A DNA stretch of 64,000 nucleotides from Chionoecetes opilio (GCA_016584305.1 JACEEZ010006399.1:562501-626500), one strand, 5' to 3'; shown: positions 47,908 through 59,774, counted from the first letter of the stretch. Notes: generated by a model from the sequence alone, not told the origin. A program made the numbers and translations.

Positions 47908-48937
47908 ATATCATTCTACACTGCTTCCTCTCTCTTATATCATTCTACACTACTTCCTCTCTCTTATATCATTCTACACTACTTCCTCTCTCTTATATCA
48001 TTCTACACTACTTCCTCTCTTATATCATTCTACACTACTTACTCTCTCTTATTTCATTCTACACTACTTCCTCTCTTATATCATTCTACACTACTTCCTC
48101 TCTCTTATTCATTCTACACTACTTCCTCTCTTATATCATTCTACACTACTTACTCTCTCTTATTTCATTCTACACTACTTCCTCTCTTATATCATTCTAC
48201 ACTACTTCCTCTCTCTTATTTCATTCTACACTACTTCCTCTCTTATATCATTCTACACTGCTTACTCTCTCTTATATCATTCTACACTACTTCCTCTCTC
48301 TTATATCATTCTACACTACTTCCTCTCTTATATCATTCTACACTGCTTACTCTCTCTTATATCATTCTACACTACTTCCTCTCTTTTATTTCATTCTACA
48401 CTACTTACTCTCTCTTATTTCATTCTACACTACTTACTCTCTCTTATATCATTCTACACTACTTCCTCTCTCTTATATCATTCTACACTACTTACTCTCT
48501 TATATCATTCTACACTACTTCCTCTCACTTATATCATTCTACACTACTTACTCTTATTTCATTCTACACTACTTACTCTCTCTTATATCATTATACACTA
48601 CTTCCTCTCACTTATATCATTCTACACTACTTACTCTTATTTCATTCTACACGACTTACTCTCTCTTATATCATTCTACACTACTTACTCTTATTTCATT
48701 CTACACTACTTACTCTCTCTTATATCATTCTACACTACTTCCTCTCACTTACATCATTCTACACTACTTACTCTTATTTCATTCTACACTACTTACTCTC
48801 TCTTATATCATTCTACACTACTTACTCTCTCTTATATCATTCTACACTACTTACTCTCTCTCTTATTTCATTCTACACTACTTACTCTCTTATTTCATTC
48901 TACACTACTTACTCTCTCTTATTTCATTCTACACTAC
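47908..48937. repeat. 23-29-bp satellite, TTATATCATTCTACACTACT unit
   Basis: About 36 copies of TTAT(A/T)TCATTCTACACTACTT plus (C/A)CTCTCTC of variable length. Two sub-types (TTCCTCTC and TTACTC) are interspersed. The 416-codon open frame across it is a repeat translation with leucine, serine and tyrosine. Confidence 0.97.
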
Positions 48938-49140
48938 TTAGTTTTCTCTCTCTTCTCTCATTCTACTCGTTTTTGTATCCTCTCTCCTCCCTCCCTTTCT
49001 TCTCAGTATTCTCTCTCCATACTTTCCTTTATTTATCATCATCGCATTTTTATGTTTTCTTCTTTCCAATCCTTGCATTTTAGTAACTTTAATTTTTTTT
49101 CCAACTATTGCATATACAGTATCTTCAGGTTATACTTTTT

Positions 49141-49256
<116 letters not shown>

Positions 49257-49449
49257 GTCGTCTTCTGTGTCAACCTTTGTCCTGGAGGCGAGTGGTGGGT
49301 TAGAGATCCATACTCACTTTATTTCGCGGTTCGATTCACTTCCTAATCCCTAATCTTGCTGCCTTCCCTCCCTCTCCCTTCCTCCACCCTTCCCTCCCTT
49401 CGTCCACTTCTCCACGTCGTCGTCTTCTCCACTTAATACTACTACAGCC

Positions 49450-49717
49450 TCAACCAAACTTCACGGATCTCTCGTGTTTATAGAAAATTCCTCTTGTTAA
49501 TTGAAGGATCCTGTCACACCTTTGTCCCTGAATCATTTCGGAAGCTAAAAGGGTCAGTCCAGCCTCTCCTACCTGGGTAAAGTCTCGTATTTGACTCACA
49601 GTTATAGATTCTAGCCAGGAATTCACCCTTTGTCCTCTATAACTATATCCGCCGCACTCCTTACACGTTTGTCGTTTGGTAAACTCACAGCACACTCTAG
49701 GTTCTTTTATTTCATCC
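49450..49717 (-). CDS. Unrecognised protein-like open frame beside the foldback element
   Basis: The minus frame is open from the edge of the foldback element (49718) to TGA at 49450-49452, about 88 codons. Composition is varied: KRQTCKECGGYSYRGQ, WLESITVSQIRDFTQ, GEAGLTLLASEMIQ, DRILQLTRGIFYKHER. A CKEC pair is visible. No ATG opens it. TTTACCCAG|GTAGGA inside could be a splice donor. It may be an exon, a transposase relic or chance. No family is recognised. Confidence 0.28.
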
Positions 49718-50136
49718 TTAACCCCTTCACGCCCAATCTTTCCATTAATATATGAAATAATCTGTTGTTAGCCATATAATTACGAGAAGTAGCTTAATAT
49801 ACCACATTAGCTCGTGGACAAGGATACTAAACAGGTCCTATCTATAAAATATTGCTTATATTCATTAACCCCTTGAGACCCAGAACGTAATTTCCATTGT
49901 AATTTGGGTACCATTAGACAATTTTTAATGACTAAGCAATATTTCATAGATATGACCGGTTTAGTATCCTTGTCGAATGACTAATTTGATGTATTAAGCT
50001 ACTTTTTTGTAACTTTATGACTCGACAACATACGATTTTTTATAGCAAAGGAAAGATCTGGGCGTGAAGGGGTTAAAATAGTCTAATGGTATACCCAAGT
50101 ACAATGGAAATTACGTTCTGGGCCTCAAGGGGTTAA
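49718..50136. mobile_element. Interlocked foldback (MITE-like) element
   Basis: Two inverted-repeat pairs interlock. Pair A: TTAACCCCTTCACGCCC at 49718 and its inverse ending at 50076. Long arms continue inward (TAGCTTAATA, GACAAGGATACTAAAC and AAATATTGCTTA at ~49790-49858, inverse at ~49931-50012). Pair B: TTAACCCCTTGAGACCCAGA with AACGTAATTTCCATTGTA at 49865-49926 and its inverse at 50077-50136. B's left copy forms the loop of A, and B's right copy lies outside A. All four ends share TTAACCCCTT. No coding sequence is present. A nested insertion or an inversion between related copies would produce this order. Confidence 0.72.
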
Positions 50137-50404
50137 AGAAAAAGAAGCATCCTCCCCTTATTCCAACACAAATAGAATAAAAAACATAAAAAACAATAAC
50201 AGAAAAGAAATTCAGCATGATTTCTAAACGATGAGCTGGATTTCAGGGAAACAGCGGGAAAATTTGATGTCCCCGAGGTATTGGCCTGGCCGCCTTACGA
50301 GGACATCCACCAATACCTCCACCTCAGATCCAGCGATAATGAGACTTATAACAATAATAACAAAGTGGAAGAGGAGGTGGAAGGAGACACGTTTGAAATG
50401 AGGC

Positions 50405-50505
<101 letters not shown>

Positions 50506-51003
50506 GCATCTAGTCCTCCCAAGTCAGCTTAAGCGGATGCAGGATTTTCTCTTGTCCACTGATGAAGGAAAGGGAATGGAGGGTGGGAGGGAAAAAAAAG
50601 GGAGAGGGAAAAAGGGAGGAAAAAAGAGGAAGAGTGAGTCTTCTAGTAATGTGGCTTAAAATGACGTTTTCTCCTTTGGTGCTCAAAGATAAGAGAATAA
50701 TGTCGTGGGGACTAAAAGGCTTGTGTTATTTTCAAACTTTGGTTAGTGGTGACATTTTTTTCGTGGGCCGAGGAAGACAAAGGGAGGGAAGGAATACCGA
50801 CATTTCCTTAACGTCTTATACTCCCTCCGCTCCTAACTGTAACCCTCTCTATATACACTCTAAGATCTCACCTCCTACCCATCCATCTATTCATCTCTCT
50901 TCATCACACAACACACACACACACACGCTCACTCACACAGTCACATACACACCCTATATATTTTTTTTTCCTTTGGTTTTCAGTTACGGAGGAAAATATA
51001 CGA

Positions 51004-51005
<2 letters not shown>

Positions 51006-51092
<87 letters not shown>
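51006..51092. repeat. (CT)n microsatellite
   Basis: Pure CT array. Confidence 0.98.
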
Positions 51093-51095
<3 letters not shown>

Positions 51096-51529
51096 CCCCT
51101 TGTCACCAAAAAGAACAATCCTATCTCCCTTTTTTATTCTGTCCATCATCCATTCCCCCCCCCACTAGCCTCCACTGCTGGCTTTTTATTTCCATCTTTG
51201 TTTTTCTTCTTTATAAGGGAGTTGGTTCATCTCATCACGTGGGTGTATTCTGAAGGGACTCCCCCCTCCCATCACTAACCCTTCACTAATTGGGTGTTCA
51301 GAAGGGCAAGGGTGACGGGGTGATGGGAAAAGGGAACAGAGAAAAGGGGCGAGGTATAGAAGAGGCAAGATGGGGAAATATGTATGGCGATAAGAGGAGA
51401 AGAGGAATGGTGTGATGATGGTAAAGACGACAACGCCCGTCTTCTATTTCTTGGTCATCATCTTTGTCGTTGTCTTCTTCCTCTTTCTGTTTTTATTACT
51501 CCTCCTTACTTATTAAACCTTTTACTACA

Positions 51530-52143
51530 ACCACCACCACTAACGCTACCATCACCACCACCACCACCACCATCAAAACGTCCAGGCATCTTATATCTGT
51601 TAATACACCACCACCACCACCACCACCACCACCACTAACACTACCATCACCACCACCATCAAAACGTCCAGGCATCTTACTTCTGTTATTACACCACCAC
51701 CACCACCACCACCACCACTACCATCATCACAACGTCCAGGCATCTTACTTCGGTTATTACACCACCACCCACCACCACCATCGCAACGTCCAGGCATCTT
51801 ACTTCGGTTATTACACCACCATCACCATCACCACCACCACCACTACCACACCACCACCATCATCACAACGTCCAGGCATCTTACTTCGGTTATTACACCA
51901 CCACCACCACTACCACACCACCACCATCATCACAACGTCCAGACATCTTACTTCGGTTATTACACCACCACCACCACCACCACACCACCACCATCATCAC
52001 AACGTCCAGGCATCTTACTTTTCTTATTACAACACCACCACCACCACCACCACCACTACCACACCACCACCATCATAACAACGTCCAGGCATCTTACTTT
52101 TCTTATTACAACACCACCACCACCACCACCACCACCACCACCT
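51530..52143. repeat. Compound minisatellite: (CAC)n plus ~30-bp core, 8 copies
   Basis: A core beginning AACGTCCAGGCATCTTACTT and ending in CGGTTATTACA recurs at about 51577, 51662, 51730, 51784, 51867, 51932, 52001 and 52079. (CAC)n stretches of different length separate the copies. Confidence 0.95.
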
Positions 52144-52750
52144 ACCACCACCTCAAAATCCTCCTTTTTTTCAGTCATTCTCAATCTATAAGTCTCCAAA
52201 CATTTTTTACGCCCTCCGGACAGGCGCGTTGGCCCGCTTGGCCCCATTAATGGCCCATTATCACAGTTTTTTACTCGTTATTCCTTTTACATCACACTCT
52301 ATTCTTCCTCCATCTCCTCCTCTTACATTTTTTCTTCCTCCTACTCCTTTTATAATTATCTCGTCGTCAATTTTTCCATCAAACTTTGCTGTATTCAATA
52401 ATCTCACGTTTGTTTTGACTAATAGTTCTTTTCATAAGTCACCTTTCGCGTTTTTCTAAGTAATTTTTTTCCAAATTTACAAGGAACTCCCTCGCTTTAT
52501 CATCGTATGCAAAACTTTCGTCAAGTAATTAAGTTTTCTTATTTTCTTTCCTTCCCTTTCACGCGTGTTACACAATGCACGGTTAAAAACTTCAACATTT
52601 CTTCTATCGCAATTTTTTTTTTTTATACATAATCATAAAATAATTCATGACTACTCTTTTTCAACTTTATTTTTTTTTCCTTCGACATAATCAAGGAACG
52701 GTTCGCTGGTTTTCACTTAGTGAGGACCAATTCTCGCCCATCAATTCATA
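52144..52750. other. Unique AT-rich spacer
   Basis: No gene or repeat family is recognised. Confidence 0.5.
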
Positions 52751-52973
52751 CAATATTAGAGCTTGCTTCCCTCCTCCTCCTCCCTCCTCCTCCCCTCCTC
52801 CTCCTCCCTCCTCCTCACTTCGATATAGCAGTTCCTCCCCAGTTTCTCGTCGTATCTCTCTATTTCAACCTTCGTTACGTTACGTCATGTCCTCCTCCTC
52901 CGGAAGTCTTCCTTATCTTCCCGTTGTCTATCTATCTAATTACCTGTCAGTCTCCCCCTCTCCCTCCATATTC

Positions 52974-53099
52974 TCCTCTCTCTCTCTCTCTCTCTCCTCT
53001 CTCTCTCCTCTCTCCTCTTCTCTCTCCCTCTCTCTCTCGTCTCTCTCTCCCTCTCGTCTCTTCTCTCTCTCCTCTCTCTCTACTCTCTCCTTCTCTCAT

Positions 53100-53130
<31 letters not shown>

Positions 53131-53139
53131 ATCTATCTA

Positions 53140-53192
<53 letters not shown>
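52974..53192. repeat. (TC)n array, degenerate then pure
   Basis: Pyrimidine dinucleotides with many interruptions, then a short CTAT run and a pure TC end. Confidence 0.96.
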
Positions 53193-53195
<3 letters not shown>

Positions 53196-53708
53196 AAATG
53201 TGCAAGTTAAAGAAAGGAAGAAAAAAAACTCACTTTCAAATTTTACAGACATTTTCTGATCTAATATAGATTTTTATTCAGTTTTTTTTTCTTCTTTTCC
53301 ATGAACTTGCTACGAAAACTTGGGAGGCACTCAGTAAATTGCTGTTAATTAGGCACACAATGATAAAGAAAATATGGAGGGGTAGTGAGGGAAGGGTTAG
53401 GGAGGAGAGATAGGGAGACAGAGAAGGGGTGGAAGAGAGAAAGAAGGGAAAGGGGAGGGAGAAAGGTGGGAGAGACAATGGAGAGGTGGGCAGATGGGAG
53501 GAAAAAGAACACTGGCTTGGAAATATGAAAGCCTCTTCTCATTACAGGCAACAAATATAAAAAGGCTAATAATTGAGAAATAAATAACGAAATATTCTTA
53601 CAACATAAATAAAATAAGGAAAAAAGGAGAAAAAGGAAGAAAAATATGGTAATTACACATTTAAATCAGCGGAAACTATCCTAAAGAAACAATAAAAAGA
53701 TAGAAAAC

Positions 53709-53713
<5 letters not shown>

Positions 53714-53788
<75 letters not shown>
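53714..53788. repeat. (GA)n microsatellite
   Basis: Pure GA array. Confidence 0.98.
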
Positions 53789-53791
<3 letters not shown>

Positions 53792-53863
53792 CCTGTACTG
53801 CTACAAATGAGGTGAAAAGGAACTCGCCGCTTCAGACAAAGAGATCGGGAGCGGGAGGTGGTT

Positions 53864-53998
53864 GGGGTGGGGTGGGGCGGGGTGGGGTGGGGTGGGGTGG
53901 GGTGGGGTGGGGTGGGGGGGGCGGGGTGGGGTGGGTTGGGGCGGGGTGGGGTGGGTTGGGGTGGGCGGGGTGGGAAGGCCGTGGGTGGGGCGGGTTAT
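53864..53998 (+). repeat. (GGGGT)n, predicted G-quadruplex tract
   Basis: GGGGT pentanucleotide with GGGGC variants and one G-octamer-like run, over 20 G-tracts of three or four with one-base loops on the plus strand. Confidence 0.95.
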
Positions 53999-54127
53999 AC
54001 GGTCAACAGAGTGCGCTCTTCGTAAGGTCGACATGCATTATTGCAGGTATGGTGGGCGTTCAGGAGGAGGAGGAGCAGTGTTGTGATGTCGTATTGATAG
54101 AATTGTTATTCAAAATCATAATGGATT

Positions 54128-54131
<4 letters not shown>

Positions 54132-54214
<83 letters not shown>
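54132..54214. repeat. (GA)n microsatellite
   Basis: Pure GA array. Confidence 0.98.
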
Positions 54215-54219
<5 letters not shown>

Positions 54220-54324
54220 TGCCACATGAACGTTCTAGTGTGTGAAGAGGAGAGTGGGAGGTTGAAGTGGGATGGAGGGAAAGAGGAATGCACGACTCTA
54301 CATCCATGCTAAGCTCAGATCAGA

Positions 54325-54348
54325 AAGAGAGAGCGAGAGAGAGAGAGA

Positions 54349-54409
<61 letters not shown>
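54325..54409. repeat. (GA)n microsatellite
   Basis: GA array with GC and AA interruptions. Confidence 0.97.
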
Positions 54410-54410
<1 letters not shown>

Positions 54411-54534
54411 AAATGAAAGTGTATTAAAGGAGAGCTTTCAACTACCCGCGGAGGGCGAGAGCGGATTCCACTATCAAAGACAGAGAGAGAGAGAGTGAAA
54501 GAGAGTGCTTGGTACCTCCCAAAGCCACCTAAAA

Positions 54535-54745
54535 CAACACACACACGCTCCACCACATCAACACTTCAACACACACACACACACACACACACACGGTCTA
54601 CCACATCAACACTGCAACACACACACACACACACACACAACACACGGTCTACCACATCAACACTTCAACACACACACACACACACCACACACACGGTCTA
54701 CCACATCAACACTGCAACACACCACACACACACACACACACACAC
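54535..54745. repeat. Compound (CA)n minisatellite, 4 copies
   Basis: GGTCTACCACATCAACACT followed by TCAACAC or GCAACAC and a (CA)n run, four times. The T/G variant alternates between successive units. Confidence 0.93.
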
Positions 54746-55117
54746 CAGAAGGAAAAGAAAAACACCCAAAAACTGTATCACAAAAATGCAAAAACCATCC
54801 AGGCTGCCAATCGACCATAAGTAGATATCTGTTTCACGCCTAACACATCTACCTCAAAACACCTTGAAAATTGTCCTAAATTGTTGGAGACACCTGGTAA
54901 GTCCTTTCATATAACGTAAATCACTAAAGACATGAATCTTCCTTCACCAATAACATATTAGGAAAACATGTAGATAAAAGTGAAGGATTGATTGATTTAT
55001 TGCCAAAGAGGAGAAAATGTGCCAGACATCAGAGTTCATATGGATAGAAGGATAAAAAGTCTCATAAAACATGTATTTTCCTCACAAATATCCATAGCTA
55101 AAGAAGGAGGACGCGTC

Positions 55118-55261
<144 letters not shown>

Positions 55262-55539
55262 TTCCAGGAAGCTACAGTGTCTTGTCTTGTCTCGCTCGTC
55301 TATTACGTACCGTCAATTATATCTGTGTTACGTGTATTTCTGTAGCGGACGCGAATAATTCCTGAGTGACACGGAAAATCAATTGTTGGCTTCGTCAGCG
55401 TTCGTTGTCGCCTGTTCTAATGGAGTCCGGATGACGTGATATTCCAGAACGACAAAATTCCGGCCCTTACGTATTTCCGGGTACCCAATTCGTTACTTTA
55501 ATGGGAGCTCGACGTTGGAGAATATAGTCACGGTAATTA

Positions 55540-55612
55540 CAATAACAATAATAATAATGATAATAATGATGATAATAATAATAATGATAATAATAATAAT
55601 GATGATAATAAT
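55540..55612. repeat. (AAT/GAT)n tract
   Basis: AATAATGATAAT trinucleotide mixture. Confidence 0.93.
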
Positions 55613-56225
55613 GCATAAGTTTGTTATCTTGCCAAAGCAGCACAATATACGAAGAAAAAGACACAAGCAGAATGAAGAAAATTTAAACTGGAACAAAAGG
55701 AACTCTAAAGGTTAAGACAGTAAAATATAAACTTGTGAAGAGATTAAGTGCATGTTTCTTGTTTTGTTAGAATACATTTAAATACCCAAGAAGAAGGAAC
55801 CACAACCGTCCATACTATATTTTTTTTATGATACCCATAGAATACGAAAGTCCTATCATTATTATTATGGTTACTATCATCATCATCATCATCACCACTG
55901 TCATACAACCATAATTTTACTTAACAATGAAAAATCACGAACATGCATCAACAAAAACACGGGAATCCATCAACAGGGAGAGAGTTGTCAGAGTGGGAAG
56001 GGGGGGGGGGGGGGGGTGAGGAGAGGCCGGACCCCTTACAACCCCTTTAATGGGAGTCAGCAATTACGTAGCTCAGCATCCATCCGCAGCGACGCTCAGC
56101 AAACACACTCACGCCCCTTAATTGCACCTCCCCCCGTGTTCCCTCGTCCATCTCTGCCTACTCTCTGATGCGGGTCTCATCGCCAAGTTAACTGAACAAA
56201 ATAATTTCCTTCTGTGAACTACATA
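55613..56225. other. Unique spacer
   Basis: AT-rich with a poly(G) run at ~55999-56016 and a short CAT run at ~55876. No gene is recognised. Confidence 0.45.
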
Positions 56226-56239
56226 TGTACGTGTGTGAC

Positions 56240-56463
<224 letters not shown>

Positions 56464-56583
56464 TGCAGTACGTACAAATGTGCATCAGAATCTAAAGAGC
56501 ATTTTATTTGCCGGTCGTAAATTACAGTCCCGAGTAAAGAGTAATAGAAATGTTGCAATACAACATCACTACCAGTGGGTGGA

Positions 56584-56624
56584 GCAGGCAGGTAGGCAGG
56601 CAGGTACGCAGGCAGCCAGGCAGG
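56584..56624. repeat. (GGCA)n microsatellite
   Basis: Imperfect GGCAGGCAG run. Confidence 0.9.
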
Positions 56625-56790
56625 CTATTTATATTATACTTTTTTTTTTCTGTTTCAATTGGGGCGCGAGGGCCAACGCGGAACACACAGTTTATACACT
56701 AATAATAAAGAAAATGGAGATGTTTCATTGAATTGATTGTGCTCATCGCCTCCCTTTCCCCCTCCTCCAGCACGTACCGGAATTAATTTA

Positions 56791-56801
56791 TACACACACA
56801 C

Positions 56802-56859
<58 letters not shown>
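56791..56859. repeat. (CA)n microsatellite
   Basis: CA array with TATA interruptions, ending at the 5' end of the SINE. Confidence 0.96.
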
Positions 56860-57118
56860 CGTAACGATGGTCATGTGGATAGAGCTTTGGCATGCCATTC
56901 TGTAGTTACCTGGTTTGAACACTCGCTCGCTCCTGGAAATTTTTCACTGACAAATTCGGGCGGTTACTGTCCCCCTTGAACAAGGGGATGGGGGAAGGGG
57001 TGTGTAAGATCCTAGCATTATCCTAAGATAGGTCATAATGAGCTCCAAGCTAGCTCAGGTAGGATGAAACTGGCTATCGCGAGTCCGACCGGCGTGAACA
57101 AGACCATGAGTGAATGAC

Positions 57119-57120
<2 letters not shown>
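56860..57120 (+). mobile_element. tRNA-like SINE, plus copy
   Basis: Full-length match to the inverse of 11552-11813. The A-box-like TGGTCATGTGG (56868-56878) followed by ATAGAGC, and the B-box-like GGTTTGAACAC (56912-56922), are spaced as in tRNA genes. The body contains TTTTTCACTGACAAATTCGG and CCCCTTGAACAAGGGGATGG, the latter a short internal dyad. The element lies between two (CA)n runs, so any target duplication is hidden. Confidence 0.82.
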
Positions 57121-57149
<29 letters not shown>

Positions 57150-57175
57150 AACACACACACACACACAATTATGTA

Positions 57176-57237
<62 letters not shown>
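57121..57237. repeat. (CA)n then (CT)n
   Basis: CA run to ~57168, AT-rich gap, then CT array at 57181-57237. Confidence 0.97.
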
Positions 57238-57240
<3 letters not shown>

Positions 57241-57306
57241 ACGGTAATGTTAAGTGATATTACACGATACTCTTCGACAACAAACATTAACCATTTTACG
57301 TAACAG

Positions 57307-57478
57307 CGAGGCACCCGTGACGCTAATACGATTGACGGATCACTACGGCGGCGCACCACACATTGCCCACACAAACACTTCATATAATGACACTGAACGC
57401 TATCGACCAGAAAAATATCTGTACCCGGAGAGAATTAGCAATAAAAATAACGATAACTCACACCTGGATGAGTTTTAG
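57307..57478 (+). CDS. Possible terminal coding exon, unrecognised
   Basis: TTTTACGTAACAG ends at 57306 as a possible splice acceptor. The frame that follows is open for 56 codons of varied composition (APVTLIRLTDHYGGAPHIAH, YNDTERYRPEKYLYPERISN, DNSHLDEF) to TAG at 57476-57478. AATAAA follows at 57497-57502, 19 bp after the stop, as expected for a 3'-terminal exon. The frame also extends upstream to a GTG at 57254. No protein family is recognised. Chance is possible in a window this size. Confidence 0.35.
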
Positions 57479-57496
57479 TTCTCGCCCTTAGCTTTC

Positions 57497-57502
57497 AATA
57501 AA
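57497..57502 (+). terminator. Candidate polyadenylation signal AATAAA
   Basis: Canonical hexamer 19 bp beyond the stop of the candidate exon. No clear GU-rich downstream element is seen; CA-rich sequence follows. Confidence 0.3.
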
Positions 57503-57509
57503 CCCCCCT

Positions 57510-57591
57510 CCCCACACACACACGCACACATACACACGCATACACACAAACACAAACACACACACACATCTGTAAACACACACACGTACAC
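57510..57591. repeat. Degenerate (CA)n
   Basis: CA run with TA, GC and AA interruptions. Confidence 0.93.
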
Positions 57592-57999
57592 CTTTTTCCA
57601 TTACACCCATTATAGAAAGTACTAAAATGCTACAGTTAACCGTACATACTTTCATATTACAGACATTACGATATTACTAAATTGCAATGTGGCGCGTATA
57701 CTGTAGGAGAGCAGAAGCAATGAGGTGCTGAGCGTTATGATATGAGGCAAGCAACTCTTACTCGTAATCATAATAACGAAACTGATAACGAAGGGAGGAG
57801 GGAGAGGAGGAGGGAGAGAGAGGAGGGGGAGAGGAGGAGAGAGAGGAGGGGGGAGAGGTAGGGAGGTCTATTTGATACACCTTCGCGGTAGCACAGTAAT
57901 AATCGCTTACGCCACATATTCGACCACTGCCGCACCCCCCCTTAACAAGCCTGTGAGAGGAGATAATGTCGACTGCAGTGCCCTCAGCTTTCCTCCATA

Positions 58000-58002
<3 letters not shown>

Positions 58003-58087
<85 letters not shown>
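58003..58087. repeat. (CT)n microsatellite
   Basis: Pure CT array. Confidence 0.98.
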
Positions 58088-58088
<1 letters not shown>

Positions 58089-58228
58089 ACATAACTTTAC
58101 AACGAGAAATCGACACCTGAAATAATGCAAAAAAAAGGTGAACTTTGTTGAATGCCGAACATTATTGCTCTTCAGTCTTCCAGGAAACTTCTTCGCGCCT
58201 TTCTTATTAATTACTTTGGCATGGAACA

Positions 58229-58298
58229 CACACACATACACATGCACACACACACACATACACACACACGCACGCACACGCGCACACACACACACACT
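58229..58298. repeat. (CA)n microsatellite
   Basis: CA with TA and GC interruptions. Confidence 0.95.
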
Positions 58299-58519
58299 TT
58301 CAGATGTTTGGTGGGTTCTAACAGCAATAATATAGAGGACATTATATAATGGAATCTTCCCGGGTTGGCGCACGTTTACATGTAATCACTTTCCGAATAT
58401 CAAGAAACTTTCCTCTACCTCCTTCTCCGGTCTTCTCCCTAACGGCCTAAATCATTCCCTTCATGTCAGATTCAATCCACTTCTCCCATGGTAAGCGATG
58501 CAGGAGGAAGGGAGGTTGG

Positions 58520-58617
58520 GAAGGAAGGAAGGAAGGAAGGAAGGAAGGAAGGAAGGAAGGAAGGAAGGAAGGAAGGAAGGAAGGAAGGAAGGAAGGAAGG
58601 AAGGAAGGAAGGAAGGA
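58520..58617. repeat. (GGAA)n microsatellite
   Basis: About 24 tetranucleotide copies of GGAA. Confidence 0.98.
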
Positions 58618-58789
58618 TGGAGGGATGGAAATGAAGAAAAAGGAAGGAAAGATGAACTTGACTTGTTTCCATTTATATTCCTCATCCTTCCCTTCGCTTC
58701 CCTACCTTCTTTCCTCCCTTCCTTCCTTCTTTCTTGATCCCTAGTGAATCTGACAGAAGTAGTTTCATGTCACCCCTCGAGAGTAAGTT

Positions 58790-58910
58790 TAGGAGGAGGA
58801 GGGGGAGGAGGAGGAGGAGGAGGAGGAGGAGGAGGAGGAGGAGGAGGAGGAGAGGAGGAGGAGGAGGAGGAGGAGGAGGAGGAGAGGAGGAGGAGGAGGA
58901 GGAGAGGAGG
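58790..58910. repeat. (GGA)n microsatellite
   Basis: GGA trinucleotides with three frame-shifting interruptions. Confidence 0.97.
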
Positions 58911-59296
58911 GTGAAATGGAGATGAAGAGAAGGGGAATGAAAAATAAGAAGGGAAAATAGAGAATAAAGAAGAAGGAAAAAAATGACAAAGAGGAAATGG
59001 AGGAGTAGGTGGGAAAGAGATGGCGGATGAAAATTAGGAAGTCATGGTAGGAAGGAGGTGGAGGAGGAGGAGGAGGATAAAGATAATAACTAAGAAAAAG
59101 AAGAAGACAAAGAAGCAGAATAAAGACGAGGTGGAGAAAAAAGATAAGGATACAAAGGAAGAACAAACAGCAACAGCAACAAATGTAAGTGGAGGAGGAG
59201 GAGAAGGAGGAGGAGGAGGATGATTAAAGGTACCAATATATCTACCTGCGGCTAAATAACTTTCGCCAATATGCTTTCGATGAGCGGGTCGCGGTA

Positions 59297-59336
59297 AGTA
59301 GTAGTAGTAGTAGTAGTAGTAGTAGCAGCAGTAGTA
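59297..59336. repeat. (GTA)n microsatellite
   Basis: GTA trinucleotides with GCA variants. Confidence 0.94.
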
Positions 59337-59454
59337 TTTTTTATAGTAATAGTTATTGGATAAAGCGGCAAATATTAATGACGAAGAATCTTGGTCGATG
59401 ATTGAACGATTCATCTCGATGATGAAACCGCGTATGATTACCTGTAGAAAACGA

Positions 59455-59508
59455 TAGTGATGGTGATGGTGATGGTGATGGTGGTGGTGGTGATGGTGGT
59501 GGTGGTAT
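59455..59508. repeat. (GGTGAT)n/(GGT)n microsatellite
   Basis: Hexanucleotide GGTGAT and GGT runs. Confidence 0.93.
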
Positions 59509-59770
59509 GATTATAGTGATGACAACGATGGTAAAAGTAAGGATAAGAAGAAGAAAAATACCGACGTTGCATTCCAGACCAGAGAGAGATGGATGATAAA
59601 GGGTAAAAAAGACGACGCAAAAACAGAGGAGAAAGGAAAGGAAAGGAGTGAAAGGAAGGGGAGGGAGGGGAAGAAGAGAACGAATGCAGGCAAGGAAAGA
59701 AAAAAAGTAAAGGCAGTGATGATAACAGAGTGGAAAATATATAATATAGAGCAGGGAAGAGAACAAAAAC

Positions 59771-59774
<4 letters not shown>

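Noticed and set aside
47833..49083. 416-codon plus frame
   Set aside because: Spans the 23-29-bp satellite. Its residues cycle with the repeat.
51530..52143. Regular spacing of a ~30-bp core as a CRISPR-like array
   Set aside because: The spacers are all (CAC)n and not unique sequences, and the genome is eukaryotic.
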